The notes: generated from the letters alone by a model not told the origin. A DNA stretch of 64,000 nt from Limosilactobacillus pontis (GCF_002940945.1 NZ_PNFV01000005.1:124001-188000), one strand, 5' to 3'; shown: positions 37,787-47,392, counted from the first letter of the stretch. Numbers and translations are program-made.

Positions 37787-38836
37787 CTATGAATCATAGT
37801 AATGCCGATAAAAGTCCAACAGACGTTTGGCCAGTTCCTGACGAAAGGCATTTACCAGGCCAATCGTCCGGGAATACGGCATTCGGGTCGGCCCTAATAC
37901 GGCAATGATTCCCTTTCCGTACTGGTCAACATCGTAGGTCGCCGTAATCAGACTATAGTTATCAAGCACCTTGTCCTTGGAGATCTCAGAACCGATGCGG
38001 ACGTTGACCCCCTCACCGGTCGTTCCGGTATCGAGCAGGTTCGAAAGCTCATCATTGTGGTCCAACAGGCGATACATCGTCTGCAATGCCTGGGGATCAC
38101 GGGTGTTCGAGAAGTCCAACAGGTTTAATCGGCCGCCGATAAAGAACTGCTCACGTGCAGCCTTTGAAACGACATTATCAAACAGATCCAAAAATCCATC
38201 GGCGCTATGCATATAATGCATAACCCGCAACGGAATGTCATCGTTCAACCGCTTCATGACAGTGGTTAACGGAAGACCAACCAGCTGGTCATTAATCATC
38301 CGAATGACCGCCTGAAGAGCATCCAAGTCGAGGTTGCGTGGCAAGCTAAATGCCTGACTCTCAACATCTCCACTGTCCGTGACCAGAATAGCAATGACCT
38401 TATGGTTGCCCAGCGGTACTAAACGAAAACCGCTCAACCGCACATCTGTCTGTTCTGGTTTAAGGGTGAACGCGGTGTACGAAGTGAGGTTTGACAAAAT
38501 ATCAGCCGAGTGCGAGATGATCTCATCAATCTTCTGAAAACTGGTACCCAGTGAGTTCTGAATAACAACCAGGTCATTATCTGTCACCGCTTGGGGGTCA
38601 AGGAGATGGTCAACATAGTAACGATAACCCTCCTTGGACGGCACCCGTCCTGAAGAGGAGTGCTCCTTCGTAATCAAGTGCGCCTTCTCAAGAACGGCCA
38701 TCTCATTACGAACGGTCGCAGAACTAACCTTGAACGGTAACTCCTCGGCCAGGTGCTTGGACCCCACCGGTTGACCAGTTGACGTGTATTGACGTACAAT
38801 CGCTTGCAGGATCTTTTTTTGACGTTGTGTTAGCAT
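37787..38836 (-). CDS. hrcA: Heat-inducible transcription repressor HrcA
   Basis: 349 residues from ATG 38836; a GTG 9 bases upstream is too close to the GGGGG ribosome binding site. Winged-helix N-terminus (LTQRQKKILQAIVRQYTSTG, VSSATVRNEMAVLEKAHLI) binds CIRCE; the C-terminal domain is GroE-responsive. First gene of hrcA-grpE-dnaK-dnaJ and autoregulated through the CIRCE just upstream. Confidence 0.96.
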   Translation of the reverse strand: MLTQRQKKILQAIVRQYTSTGQPVGSKHLAEELPFKVSSATVRNEMAVLEKAHLITKEHSSSGRVPSKEGYRYYVDHLLDPQAVTDNDLVVIQNSLGTSFQKIDEIISHSADILSNLTSYTAFTLKPEQTDVRLSGFRLVPLGNHKVIAILVTDSGDVESQAFSLPRNLDLDALQAVIRMINDQLVGLPLTTVMKRLNDDIPLRVMHYMHSADGFLDLFDNVVSKAAREQFFIGGRLNLLDFSNTRDPQALQTMYRLLDHNDELSNLLDTGTTGEGVNVRIGSEISKDKVLDNYSLITATYDVDQYGKGIIAVLGPTRMPYSRTIGLVNAFRQELAKRLLDFYRHYYDS

Positions 38837-38854
38837 TGTTATCACTTCCCCCTT

Positions 38855-38881
38855 TTAGCACTCTTTAGGGTTAAGTGCTAA
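38855..38881 (-). promoter_or_regulatory. CIRCE operator
   Basis: TTAGCACTC-N9-AAGTGCTAA. The consensus right arm is GAGTGCTAA, so there is one mismatch in the inverted repeat. It lies between the promoter and hrcA, the classic HrcA binding position. Confidence 0.93.
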
Positions 38882-38892
38882 ACACACTGTAT

Positions 38893-38921
38893 AATATACC
38901 AACCACTGTCCTAAAAGTCAA
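38893..38921 (-). promoter_or_regulatory. hrcA operon promoter
   Basis: Minus-strand -35 TTGACT (38916-38921), 17-base spacer, -10 TATATT (38893-38898), immediately upstream of CIRCE. Confidence 0.85.
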
Positions 38922-38968
38922 GAAATGTCAAACAATTATAAGAATAAATTCTAAGGAGATCTTTTACA

Positions 38969-39340
38969 ATGAATGCAGACGACCATCGTTACGTACAACC
39001 ACATAACGCCAAGGAGGCTATGACGGTCATCCAGCGCCTATTCAATAAGTACCGCAACGCCCCGTTGACCAACGAACTGCTTTCTTATCATAACAACCTG
39101 ATCTACCGCCTGCAGTCCGATATCAAGCAGGCTGCCCAGCAGGAGGGCAATCCTGACTTGCTTAAGGAGCTTAACTCAATGACCGATGTCATGCGGTCCT
39201 GGACTAACCTTAAGCTGACTGGCCACCCCTTCCATGGTAAGCTTCGCCACTTCAAATTGGTTACCGATGATGGACCGCGGTTTAAGCGGCAGGTCCACAA
39301 GATCCACCAGGGCAGCAGCCACCGGGCCAGTCGACACTAA
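38969..39340 (+). CDS. Hypothetical soluble protein
   Basis: 123 residues, ATG with AAGGAG at about 9 bases. Predicted mostly helical (about 15-75: KEAMTVIQRLFNKYRNAP, then LLSYHNNLIYRLQSDIKQAA). The C-terminus is very basic and His-rich (FKRQVHKIHQGSSHRASRH), perhaps nucleic-acid binding. No membrane segment or signal peptide. Divergent from hrcA, with only about 130 bases between them. I do not recognise the family. Confidence 0.65.
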   Translation: MNADDHRYVQPHNAKEAMTVIQRLFNKYRNAPLTNELLSYHNNLIYRLQSDIKQAAQQEGNPDLLKELNSMTDVMRSWTNLKLTGHPFHGKLRHFKLVTDDGPRFKRQVHKIHQGSSHRASRH

Positions 39341-39453
39341 GACAACTGCTAATTGAAATAACACACGATTTTAGCTTTAAATCCCAAAAGGCGCTATAGT
39401 TAAGTTATAACAATAATAATATTGCTTTATTTGTCACGTAGGAGGTGACATCT

Positions 39454-40131
39454 TTGCAAGAACTTGACTGGTGTCTGCGGATGTTATTAGCAGCCTTTTG
39501 CGGTGGTATCATTGGTTTTGAACGTAAGAGCAAGGCTAAAACGGCGGGAATCCGCACTCATGCACTCATCGCTCTCGGGGCTGCTCTGGCGATGATCGTT
39601 TCAAAATATGGGTTCTTCGACCTGTTGAAGATCACCCATCAGAACTGGTCGGTTGACCCCTCCCGGATTGCCGCACAAGTTGTCAGCGGGATTGGGTTCC
39701 TAGGGGCCGGAACCATTCTAAACCGGCATGACCATGTTATTAACGGTCTCACCACTGCCGCCGGAATCTGGGTAACTGGGGCAATCGGCCTGGCTTACGG
39801 AAGCGGTCTTTATAGCATTGGAATTACCGGAACCATCTGTGTGCTCATTGCCGAGATGCTAGGCAAATACGGCGACCAGTTTGCCCTGCGACGGGGGCGG
39901 GAGTTCTCCTGCTTTATATTACTGGACGGCGGAATCAAGCGGCTGCACGAAATCATTGATCAGCTAAACCGACAGGACTTTCGAACTCCCCTAAAACATA
40001 AAGTCTATAGTTACCAAAACGGGACAGTTTCCTGTCACCTGTTTGGAGAACTCAAACCCGGAATTAAAACGGAAGAAATTTTTGCTGAGCTAGCCAATAT
40101 GACCAGCGTAAAAAAGGTCGAATTAGAATAA
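39454..40131 (+). CDS. MgtC/SapB family membrane protein
   Basis: 225 residues, TTG start at 39454 with AGGAGG 8 bases upstream (the GTG 9 bases earlier lies inside that site). N-terminal MgtC domain with about four or five helices: LAAFCGGIIGFERKSKAKTAGIRTHALIALGAAL and VVSGIGFLGAGTIL, the family signature, then GLTTAAGIWVTGAIGLAYG. The C-terminal ACT-like domain (about 150-225) is cytoplasmic. Homologues affect Mg2+ starvation tolerance and ATP synthase or membrane potential; transport itself is not shown. Confidence 0.9.
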   Translation: MQELDWCLRMLLAAFCGGIIGFERKSKAKTAGIRTHALIALGAALAMIVSKYGFFDLLKITHQNWSVDPSRIAAQVVSGIGFLGAGTILNRHDHVINGLTTAAGIWVTGAIGLAYGSGLYSIGITGTICVLIAEMLGKYGDQFALRRGREFSCFILLDGGIKRLHEIIDQLNRQDFRTPLKHKVYSYQNGTVSCHLFGELKPGIKTEEIFAELANMTSVKKVELE

Positions 40132-40133
40132 TA

Positions 40134-40182
40134 AGGTGAGACTGAAGGAACTTGCTATTTTTCTTCAGCCTCACCTATTTTT
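40134..40182. terminator. Terminator between mgtC-like gene and ribF (convergent)
   Basis: Stem AGGTGAG-a-CTGAAG / CTTCAG-c-CTCACCT with one mismatch, then ATTTTTG on the plus strand. Placed to serve the mgtC-like gene and possibly ribF. Confidence 0.8.
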
Positions 40183-40224
40183 GTTTTCTTAGCGAATGTT
40201 CGTCTATCATATTGATAAATATCA

Positions 40225-41196
40225 CTAATTGACAAGCTGTTTTCCCAGCGCTGGCGGTTCCTGAACAACTGCTCGCGCTGCCTGTTCATCATGCTTCATC
40301 TGAGCTACCAGTTCACCTGCCCCGGCAAATTTTTGCTCACCACGCAGGTACTGGTACCAGCGCACTTTGACTTCCTCGCCATAGACCATTTGATCGAAGT
40401 CAAACAGGTAGATCTCGACCGTCAGTTGATTATGGTCGCCAAAGGTAATGTTATGACCAACACTGGCCATACCGCCATACCAGTACCCACCAATCTGCAC
40501 ACTGACAGCATAAACTCCAATCCCCGGCAGACGCTCCGGAGTTGGTGTCTCCACATTGATCGTTGGAAAACCTAGTGTCCGGCCCCGAGCCAAACCGTGA
40601 ACAATCAAGCCCGTGGTCTGGTAGTAGTAACCCAACTCCTGATTGGCCGCCTGAACGTCACCAGTATCGATCAACTGGCGTATCGTTCGCGAGCCCACCT
40701 TGGCTGATGAATCAGCATCCATAAACTTTGGTACCGTCACTACCGCAAAGCGGCCCCGAGCATAACCGGGTAGCCGATCCATCGTTGCCACCGCAGCTGG
40801 ACCATAAGTATGGTCATACCCAGCTACGACAACCCGACTGTGGAAGGCGACCAGGTACTGGTCAACAAAGTCCTGCGGGGCCAAACTAGCAAAGCTGGAA
40901 GTAAAACTGACCAGGTAAACCAGGTCCACTCCTAATTGCTTGAGCAAATCAAGCTTGCGAGTTGTCGTTGACAGGTACTTAAAACCGCCTGGGTACTGGC
41001 GATAAGCAATTCCCGGGGCGTGACTGTAGGTCAGCACCGCCAATGGCAGTCCCTGCTGGTCAGCCAGCTGTTTAGCCTGACGGATAACCGCCTGGTGGCC
41101 CCGATGAACCCCATCGAAGAATCCCATCGCAAGCACAACCGGACCCGCCGGAATGATCTTATGATCGATCGGGTGATGAACTTTGATAACCTGCAA
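40225..41196 (-). CDS. ribF: Bifunctional riboflavin kinase / FAD synthetase
   Basis: 323 residues from TTG 41196 with GGGAGG 8 bases upstream; the open frame continues 22 codons further but overlaps truB. N-terminal nucleotidyltransferase ALGFFDGVHRGHQAVI-like block (VLAMGFFDGVHRGHQAVI) and KVGSRTIRQLIDTG; C-terminal riboflavin kinase with RGRTLGFPTINVE. Makes FMN and FAD. Last gene of the nusA-infB operon, in the standard truB-ribF order. Confidence 0.95.
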   Translation of the reverse strand: MQVIKVHHPIDHKIIPAGPVVLAMGFFDGVHRGHQAVIRQAKQLADQQGLPLAVLTYSHAPGIAYRQYPGGFKYLSTTTRKLDLLKQLGVDLVYLVSFTSSFASLAPQDFVDQYLVAFHSRVVVAGYDHTYGPAAVATMDRLPGYARGRFAVVTVPKFMDADSSAKVGSRTIRQLIDTGDVQAANQELGYYYQTTGLIVHGLARGRTLGFPTINVETPTPERLPGIGVYAVSVQIGGYWYGGMASVGHNITFGDHNQLTVEIYLFDFDQMVYGEEVKVRWYQYLRGEQKFAGAGELVAQMKHDEQAARAVVQEPPALGKQLVN

Positions 41197-41209
41197 TCTG
41201 TTTGCCTCC

Positions 41210-42115
41210 CTATTTCGTTGAAAACATCTTGGTTGGCTTGTAGGCCCCCTGCTTTTGATCAAGGTGGTACAAAGCCTTTACTTGATTATTATACTTCAGG
41301 ACCACTTCTGATGCATCAGTAGTTAGTTCAGTTGGCTTTAACCAGCCGCCGTTTTTAACCGCCTGCCACTGCACCTCGGTCAGGTCAACCGCCGGATAGT
41401 CATGAAGGGCGTACTCCAGGGAATAGAGGTAGTGACCGATCGTTCCGGCCGTGACCGCATCTTGAACATCGGTCAGACTAAGGGTCTGGTCAAGGGTAAA
41501 ACCGCCACTAGCCAACCGGGTCAGCCAGCTCATTGTCCCCGGATAACCCAATCGCTTAGCCAATTCGACCACCAGCGTCCGAACGTAAGTCCCCTTGCTG
41601 CAGACCACGTTAAAGCGGATCCGCTGCTGCTTAACGGTTGGATCGTACTTACTGCTCAACAGTTCGAACTTATCGACCGTGACGTGCCGTACCGGCCGCT
41701 CAACAGACTCGCCGGCCCGGGCATACTCATAGAGGCGCTTTCCTTTGACTTTCACCGCGGAATACATCGGCGGAATCTGGGTAACGTCCCCAGTTAACGT
41801 GCCCATCTGCTCGCGGATGTCAGCCGCCGAGATTTCGCTAGTGACCGGCTGGATAGCAATGATCTCACCATCGAGGTCCTCGGTAGTTGTAGCTTCCCCA
41901 ATTAATAATTCTCCTTGGTAGTTCTTTCCCGACGCCATCAGGTAGGGAACTACCTTGGTTGCACTGCCTACGCAGATCGGTAAAACCCCATCCACAGACG
42001 GGTCCAGGGTACCAGAGTGACCAATCTTCCTAGTGTGCAGAATCCGGCGCAAACGGCTAACACAATCGAAGCTGGTCATCCCCCGCTCCTTATACAATGG
42101 GATAATTCCATCCAT
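41210..42115 (-). CDS. truB: tRNA pseudouridine(55) synthase
   Basis: 301 residues from ATG 42115 (an earlier in-frame GTG sits inside the GGAGG site). Catalytic aspartate in IGHSGTLDPSVDGVLPIC (about 31-48), KVKGKRLYEYARAGE, and a C-terminal PUA-like region. Converts U55 in the T-loop of tRNA. Confidence 0.96.
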   Translation of the reverse strand: MDGIIPLYKERGMTSFDCVSRLRRILHTRKIGHSGTLDPSVDGVLPICVGSATKVVPYLMASGKNYQGELLIGEATTTEDLDGEIIAIQPVTSEISAADIREQMGTLTGDVTQIPPMYSAVKVKGKRLYEYARAGESVERPVRHVTVDKFELLSSKYDPTVKQQRIRFNVVCSKGTYVRTLVVELAKRLGYPGTMSWLTRLASGGFTLDQTLSLTDVQDAVTAGTIGHYLYSLEYALHDYPAVDLTEVQWQAVKNGGWLKPTELTTDASEVVLKYNNQVKALYHLDQKQGAYKPTKMFSTK

Positions 42116-42137
42116 AGCTTGTTCCTCCACAATAAAA

Positions 42138-42155
42138 GCGGGGAAATTTCCCCGC
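42138..42155 (-). terminator. Intra-operon hairpin between rbfA and truB
   Basis: GCGGGGAAATTTCCCCGC, a perfect palindrome followed on the minus strand by TTTTATTG. It looks like an intrinsic terminator that would lower truB-ribF expression relative to infB-rbfA. Confidence 0.6.
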
Positions 42156-42161
42156 CATTAC

Positions 42162-42521
42162 TTACTTTTCCTGTTGGTGCAACTTATTAATCAGCTGGTC
42201 AATCCGACTCCCATAGGCAATCGACTTGTCCCGTTCGAATTTGATCGCCGGAGTCTTAAAGATATTAAGTCGGCTTCCCAGCTCGCTGCGGATCAGGCCG
42301 GTTGCCTTATCCAAGCCGGCCTGGGCCTTCTCACCATCCGATGCCAGGTCTGAAAGCAGGCTGTAGTAAATAGTTGCCTGTTGCAAGTCCCCAGTAACGT
42401 CGACACCCGTGATGGTGATGCCCTTGACCCGGGGATCACGCACCCGCTTCAAAAGGATGTCATCAACTTCGCGCTGGATTTCACCGGCAAGCCGATCAAC
42501 CCGAAATTGTTTATTTGGCAT
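42162..42521 (-). CDS. rbfA: Ribosome-binding factor A
   Basis: 119 residues. KH-like fold with [25 protein letters not shown] and [16 protein letters not shown]. Needed for late 30S maturation. Lies between infB and truB. Confidence 0.95.
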   Translation of the reverse strand: MPNKQFRVDRLAGEIQREVDDILLKRVRDPRVKGITITGVDVTGDLQQATIYYSLLSDLASDGEKAQAGLDKATGLIRSELGSRLNIFKTPAIKFERDKSIAYGSRIDQLINKLHQQEK

Positions 42522-42538
42522 ATCTTTCTCCTTCAGTT

Positions 42539-44830
42539 TTACTTAACTGGAACTTCCTTCATCCGGTAGGCCTCGATGACATCCTTTTCCTTGATGTCAT
42601 TATAGTTAGCAATCGTCAGCCCACACTCGAAACCAGCTTTAACTTCCTTGACGTCGTCCTTGAACCGCTTCAGGCTACCAAGTTCACCCTCGTAGATAAC
42701 TACACCATCACGGACCAGGCGAACCTTGGAGTCACGAGTAATCTTACCGGAAGTAACCATTCCACCGGCAATCGTACCAACCTTGGAAGCCTTGTAGATT
42801 TGGCGAACTTCAACCTCACCGATCGTCTCTTCTTCATAAACAGGCTCCAGCATACCCTTCATAGCGTCTTCAACCTCTTCGATGGCCTTGTAAATGACCC
42901 GGTGGAGACGAATATCGATATTGCTAGAATCAGCTAGGGACTTTGCAACAGGGGTCGGCCGGACATTAAACCCGATGATGACGGCGTTAGAAGCTTCAGC
43001 CAGGGTAACATCGCTTTGACTAATGGCACCAACGGCCTGGTGGATAATATCAACCCGGACACCATCGACCTTGATCTTCTGCAGACTCTGGCTCAGTGCT
43101 TCGACAGATCCCTGCACATCGGCCTTGATAATAATCGGCAGGGTCTTCATCTTCCCCTTCTTCATCGTGGCAAAGAGATTATCCAGGGTAACGTGAGAGG
43201 TCTTCTGCCGTTCCTTATCCTGAGCCCGCTTTGCCCGAGCCTCACCGGCAGCCCGGGCCGTCTTTTCATCATCAAAAACGACGAACCGGTCCCCGGCTTC
43301 TGGGACCTCGTTGAGCCCAGTGATCTCAACTGGGGTAGCAGGGGTAGCGGCCTTAATCCGACGACCATTTTCGTTAGTCATCGTCCGTACCCGGCCGTAG
43401 GTGTTACCAACCACAATTGGATCGCCGACATGCAGCGTCCCCTGTTGAATAAGAACGGTGGCCACGGAACCCCTTCCTTGATCCAATCGAGCTTCAACAA
43501 CAGAACCGGCGGCGTTTTGATCTGGGTTAGCCTTCAGTTCCATCATCTCAGCCTGGAGGAGAATCATGTCAAGCAATTCATCCAGGTTCTTACCGAACTT
43601 AGCAGAAATCTTAACGAAGATCGTGTCCCCACCCCAGTCTTCTGGGATCAGGTTGTACTTGGCGAGTTCTTCGGTAACCCGATCGGGATTAGCCCCTGGC
43701 TTATCGATCTTGTTGACTGCCACAATAATTGGTGTCTTGGCAGCCTGGGCGTGATGAATGGCCTCAACGGTCTGCGGCATTACCCCATCATCGGCAGCAA
43801 CCACCAGAACGGTGATATCAGTAATGTTGGCACCCCGGGCCCGCATCTCTGTGAAGGCAGCGTGTCCTGGAGTATCCAGGAAGGTAATCAGGTGGTCATT
43901 GTAGTGGACCTGATAGGCACCGATCTCCTGAGTGATTCCCCCGGCTTCGTGTGCAGTAACGTGAGAATGCCGCAGCTTATCCAGCAGGGTCGTCTTACCA
44001 TGGTCAACGTGACCCATGACGGTGACGACTGGTGGCCGAGAAACGAGGTGGTTGGTATTGCTTTGTTCTTCCTCGAAGATCTTGTCGATATCGGAAACAT
44101 CAACTTCGACCTTCTCCTTGGCCTCGATGCCGTAATCAGCGGCCAGCAGTTCAATTGTGTCCTTATCTAGGGACTGGTTCTGGTTAATCATAACCCCAAG
44201 CATAAAGAGCTTCTTGATAATCTCAGCTGGAGATCGGTGAAGGATCTTACCCAGATCTTGAGCGTTCATTCCCTCGCTGTATTCCAGTACATCCGGTAAC
44301 GGCTTATCCTTCCGCTGAGTCGGCTGCTTATGTTCAACTTCACGCATTCGGCGGTTTTTGTTATGCTTGTTGCGCTTCTTATTCTTCTTATTAAAACGAC
44401 CACCACGTCGGTTGTCATTGGTATTCAGGCTGCCGCCAAACCGACCGCCGCCGTTGCGATGTTGGTTGTTGTGCTCGTTCTTATGACCTTTGTGTTCCTG
44501 CTTACCCTGATGCGGATCAGTGTTGCGGTGGCCCTGATGCGGATGTTTATTATCAGTGTGCTTGTCGCCGCGATTCTTCTTATGCTCCTGATGGTTAGCA
44601 GATTTATTTTCGTGCTTATGACTACTATTCGTACTCTTGACACTACTTGCCTGATCCTTCTTGGCCGACTGCTGCCCTTTAACTACTTTTCGCAGTTGGT
44701 TGGCCTGGTCAGGGGTTACAGAGGACATGTGACTCTTAATCGCCATCCCCTGTTGCTTAGCCACCGTCACCAAGTTCTTGCTTGGCATCTTAAGCTCTTT
44801 TGCTAGTTCGTAAATTCGTTCCTTGGCCAT
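42539..44830 (-). CDS. infB: Translation initiation factor IF-2
   Basis: 763 residues. N-terminal IF2_N helix ([19 protein letters not shown]), a long His/Lys/Asn-rich low-complexity linker (about 55-165, many HK and NKH repeats), then the G domain [26 protein letters not shown] and [10 protein letters not shown], and domains II-IV with C-terminal fMet-tRNA binding. The linker composition is the visible oddity; linkers of this protein vary widely between species. Confidence 0.97.
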   Translation of the reverse strand: MAKERIYELAKELKMPSKNLVTVAKQQGMAIKSHMSSVTPDQANQLRKVVKGQQSAKKDQASSVKSTNSSHKHENKSANHQEHKKNRGDKHTDNKHPHQGHRNTDPHQGKQEHKGHKNEHNNQHRNGGGRFGGSLNTNDNRRGGRFNKKNKKRNKHNKNRRMREVEHKQPTQRKDKPLPDVLEYSEGMNAQDLGKILHRSPAEIIKKLFMLGVMINQNQSLDKDTIELLAADYGIEAKEKVEVDVSDIDKIFEEEQSNTNHLVSRPPVVTVMGHVDHGKTTLLDKLRHSHVTAHEAGGITQEIGAYQVHYNDHLITFLDTPGHAAFTEMRARGANITDITVLVVAADDGVMPQTVEAIHHAQAAKTPIIVAVNKIDKPGANPDRVTEELAKYNLIPEDWGGDTIFVKISAKFGKNLDELLDMILLQAEMMELKANPDQNAAGSVVEARLDQGRGSVATVLIQQGTLHVGDPIVVGNTYGRVRTMTNENGRRIKAATPATPVEITGLNEVPEAGDRFVVFDDEKTARAAGEARAKRAQDKERQKTSHVTLDNLFATMKKGKMKTLPIIIKADVQGSVEALSQSLQKIKVDGVRVDIIHQAVGAISQSDVTLAEASNAVIIGFNVRPTPVAKSLADSSNIDIRLHRVIYKAIEEVEDAMKGMLEPVYEEETIGEVEVRQIYKASKVGTIAGGMVTSGKITRDSKVRLVRDGVVIYEGELGSLKRFKDDVKEVKAGFECGLTIANYNDIKEKDVIEAYRMKEVPVK

Positions 44831-44843
44831 ACGCTCACGCTCC

Positions 44844-45158
44844 TTATTCCATTGTCGTTAAATCCTCAAACTTTCTTGCAAATCCAGATTGCATCACACC
44901 AAAAACGGTTCTTGCCTGACCCGTTGCCTGACTGAGCTGCCTTCTAGTAAATTGCTGGCAGAACGGGATGTGGTAGAAGCTGCATTTATCAGTAAACTTC
45001 TTCGCACTTGCCGCCCCAGCATCACTTGCTAAAAACACAAACTTTGCCTTGCCAGTTTGAATATTTTTTAAAACGATTCCTTCCCCGCTGGTCAGCTGAC
45101 CAGCACGCCGGGCTAATCCCAGCAGGCTGAGGACTGCTTGTTGATTATTTTTGAGCAT
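44844..45158 (-). CDS. L7Ae-family ribosomal protein (YlxQ)
   Basis: 104 residues from ATG 45158 with GGAAGAG upstream. L7Ae/L30e/S12e fold: [43 protein letters not shown]-turn RNA binder whose role in Firmicutes is unclear. Overlaps ylxR by 14 bases. Confidence 0.9.
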   Translation of the reverse strand: MLKNNQQAVLSLLGLARRAGQLTSGEGIVLKNIQTGKAKFVFLASDAGAASAKKFTDKCSFYHIPFCQQFTRRQLSQATGQARTVFGVMQSGFARKFEDLTTME

Positions 45159-45450
45159 CTCTTCCAAATAATTCCTGTCGTGCCTGCAGGTGATCCGTGT
45201 ACTGAATCAATTCATCATAAAATGCATCATCCAGTGTAACATGAAAGGCCTTCTCAAAGGTCTTCTCTGTTTTAGCACGTTTGGCAATCTCAACATCGAC
45301 TGCGATATAGGCACCGCGACCAGCCTTTTTGCCAGTTGGGTCGAGGGATACTTCGCCATCTTTGTTCTTAACCACCCGGATCAGTTGCCGCTTGGGCATC
45401 ATTTCACCAGTGACAATATCCTTGCGCATCGGTATTTTTCTCTTTTTCAT
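45145..45450 (-). CDS. YlxR (DUF448) RNA-binding protein
   Basis: 101 residues from ATG 45450. MKKRKIPMRKDIVTGEMMPK then GKKAGRGAYI, the family motif. Usual place between nusA and the L7Ae-like gene. Reported in other bacteria to interact with RNase P or act as a regulator; here inferred from family only. Confidence 0.9.
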   Translation of the reverse strand: MKKRKIPMRKDIVTGEMMPKRQLIRVVKNKDGEVSLDPTGKKAGRGAYIAVDVEIAKRAKTEKTFEKAFHVTLDDAFYDELIQYTDHLQARQELFGRDAQK

Positions 45451-45471
45451 TATTTTCACCCCGCTGCTTAA

Positions 45472-46746
45472 TTATTCTGCGTCAGTTGATGATTGGCTAT
45501 CAGTCTCGTCAGCAAGCCCCTTGTCAATATCGCCAGTATCTTTTTGGCTTTGGAGTTCCTCCATCTCGGATTCAGACTTGATGTCAATCTTATACTTGGT
45601 TAACCGGGCGGCTAGGCGGGCATTTTGCCCCCGCTTCCCGATCGCCAGCGATAATTGATTATCAGGAACAACGACCGTGCAGGAGCGTTCTGCTTCCTTT
45701 GGTGCCGGGGTAGTTGCGGTCGGCTCGACACTGTTCTCGTCGTCATCACCTGCCGGAGTCACGTCGTCAGCAGTTGCTTCAGCAGGTTCCTCTACTGCTT
45801 CATCCTGTGGTTCTGGCTCATTGAAAATAACATCCAGGACGTCGGCTGGGTTCAAAGCGTTAGCAATGAACTTGGCCGGATCCTTAACATATTCCACGAT
45901 GTCCATGTTCTCGCCATCCAGCTCATTAACGATGGCCTGAACACGAGAACCGCGCGGCCCAACGCAGGTGCCGACTGGGTCAACGTTTGGATCGTTGGAG
46001 TAGACCGCAACCTTGGCGCGGTCACCGGCCTCCCGCGCAATGTTTTCGATCAGCACTGTGCCGTCCTTGATCTCAGGAACTTCTCGTTCAAACAGCCGCT
46101 TCAGCAATTCCGGAGCGGTTCGACTAACGTAAATTTGGGGACCACGGCGGTCATCATTGACTTTAGAGACATAGACCTGAATCCGGTCGTGAACATGGTA
46201 ATGTTCGTTAGGCATCTTATCACGGAAGCCCATTGCCCCCTCAACCCCGTTACCAAGGTCGACGTAGGTGAACCGACGATCTTCACGGGAAACTTCACCA
46301 GTAATGATCTCATTTTCATAGGTTTTGTACTTATCGTAGATGATCTTGCGCTCTTCCTCACGCAACCGCTGCATAACAACCTGCTTGGCCGTCTGAGCAG
46401 CGATCCGGCCGAAGTTGCGTGGCGTTACCTCTTCACGAATCTCGTCACCAACGTCGTAACCCTGCCCATGGGGAAGTTTACGGGCATCCGCCAGGCTCAT
46501 GTATTCGTTGCTATCTTCGGCAACCGCATCATCATCGTCGGTGATTGTCTTGACGGCGTAAACTTTGATGTTTCCAGTCAGAGAATTGAATTCAACCTCC
46601 ACATTTTTCTCACCATAGTTCTGCTTGTAGGCCGTCTCTAAGGCTTGCTCCAAGGCCTCAATCACGACTTCCTTCTTAATTCCCTTTTCCTTTTCCAAGT
46701 AATCGAGGGCACCAATCATTTCCTCATTGACTCTTGACTTGCTCAC
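45472..46746 (-). CDS. nusA: Transcription termination/antitermination factor NusA
   Basis: 424 residues. GTG 46746 has AAGGAG 8 bases upstream; the GTG 9 bases earlier lies inside that site. N-terminal RNAP-binding domain, S1 domain (EIITGEVSREDRRFTYVDLG), KH1/KH2 (GTCVGPRGSRVQAIVNELDGENMDIV; AIGKRGQNARLAARLT) and a Gram-positive-style acidic insertion (about 320-360, Asp/Glu/Ala/Pro-rich) between the KH motifs. The acidic insertion is longer than in Bacillus. Confidence 0.96.
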   Translation of the reverse strand: MSKSRVNEEMIGALDYLEKEKGIKKEVVIEALEQALETAYKQNYGEKNVEVEFNSLTGNIKVYAVKTITDDDDAVAEDSNEYMSLADARKLPHGQGYDVGDEIREEVTPRNFGRIAAQTAKQVVMQRLREEERKIIYDKYKTYENEIITGEVSREDRRFTYVDLGNGVEGAMGFRDKMPNEHYHVHDRIQVYVSKVNDDRRGPQIYVSRTAPELLKRLFEREVPEIKDGTVLIENIAREAGDRAKVAVYSNDPNVDPVGTCVGPRGSRVQAIVNELDGENMDIVEYVKDPAKFIANALNPADVLDVIFNEPEPQDEAVEEPAEATADDVTPAGDDDENSVEPTATTPAPKEAERSCTVVVPDNQLSLAIGKRGQNARLAARLTKYKIDIKSESEMEELQSQKDTGDIDKGLADETDSQSSTDAE

Positions 46747-46763
46747 TTGAGACACTCCTTTAA

Positions 46764-47237
46764 TTAAAACTTGATTGCCAACCGGGCCTGGGCAACCTTA
46801 CTCCGGTCGATTACGATCTGCCGATGCCGGGTCTTATCCAGATAATCGAGGGTTAGTTCCTTATCCGTCAACTTGGTCAGAGTTCCCTCGTAGACCTTTT
46901 TGCCACCAACCTGTTGGTACAGGGAAACGTGGATATAGTCGTTGACTGCACGTTGGTAGTCACCCTCGTTGCGCAGCGGCCGCTCAGCACCCGGAGATGA
47001 AACCTCCAGGAAGTAGGCCTGGGGAATCGGGTCAGGTTCGGCATTATCCAGAGTCTCGCTCAGCTCATCACTGACCGTGGCACAGTCATTTAGGGTGATC
47101 CCACCATCCTTGTCGATGTAAACGCGCAGGTACCAGCTTTTCCCTTCCTTGACGAATTCCATGTCATACAGATAAAAGTCGTGTTCATCCAAAATTGGCT
47201 TAACAAGCGTCGTTACCGTTTCAACAACTGTACTCAA
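46764..47237 (-). CDS. rimP: Ribosome maturation factor RimP
   Basis: 157 residues, TTG start at 47237 with GGAGGTGACAC upstream: [20 protein letters not shown] is the normal N-terminus. ATGs further upstream overlap the leader hairpin. [14 protein letters not shown] is the family signature. 30S maturation. First gene of the rimP-nusA-infB operon. Confidence 0.95.
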   Translation of the reverse strand: MSTVVETVTTLVKPILDEHDFYLYDMEFVKEGKSWYLRVYIDKDGGITLNDCATVSDELSETLDNAEPDPIPQAYFLEVSSPGAERPLRNEGDYQRAVNDYIHVSLYQQVGGKKVYEGTLTKLTDKELTLDYLDKTRHRQIVIDRSKVAQARLAIKF

Positions 47238-47260
47238 ATGTGTCACCTCCATCATTTGCA

Positions 47261-47289
47261 ATAAAAAGAGCGAGCATCACTGCTCACTC
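47261..47289 (-). promoter_or_regulatory. Leader terminator (attenuator) of the rimP-nusA operon
   Basis: Minus-strand 9-bp stem GAGTGAGCA / TGCTCGCTC (one T-G) with a GTGA loop and TTTTTAT tail, located between the promoter at 47313-47341 and the rimP start. A terminator in this position is expected for NusA-dependent autoregulation of the nusA operon. Confidence 0.7.
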
Positions 47290-47312
47290 CCACGAGTTAT
47301 TTACCATAATTA

Positions 47313-47341
47313 AGTTTAGCATAAAAGAATGCTGATGACAA
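47313..47341 (-). promoter_or_regulatory. Promoter of the rimP-nusA-infB operon
   Basis: Minus-strand -35 TTGTCA (47336-47341), 17-base spacer ending TGC, -10 TAAACT (47313-47318). Confidence 0.7.
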
Positions 47342-47345
47342 ACAA

Positions 47346-47392
47346 AAACGAGCACGTCGACGAAGTATCTTGCGTTCGTTACGTGCTCGTTT
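47346..47392 (-). terminator. polC terminator
   Basis: Minus-strand 12-bp perfect stem AAACGAGCACGT / ACGTGCTCGTTT with a 23-base loop, then TTGTTTG. Nine bases past the polC stop. Confidence 0.8.

Noticed and set aside
43016-44170. Long plus-strand open frame (384 codons) inside infB
   Set aside because: It is the antisense shadow of the conserved IF-2 G domain. It has no ribosome binding site, and its composition follows the codon pattern of infB.
44330-44806. Hydrophobic plus-strand frame resembling a membrane protein opposite the infB linker
   Set aside because: The antisense of a His/Lys/Asn-rich linker automatically reads as Leu/Val/Met-rich. No ribosome binding site.
45655-46641. Long plus-strand open frame (328 codons) opposite nusA
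   Set aside because: Antisense shadow of nusA with no motif or initiation signal.
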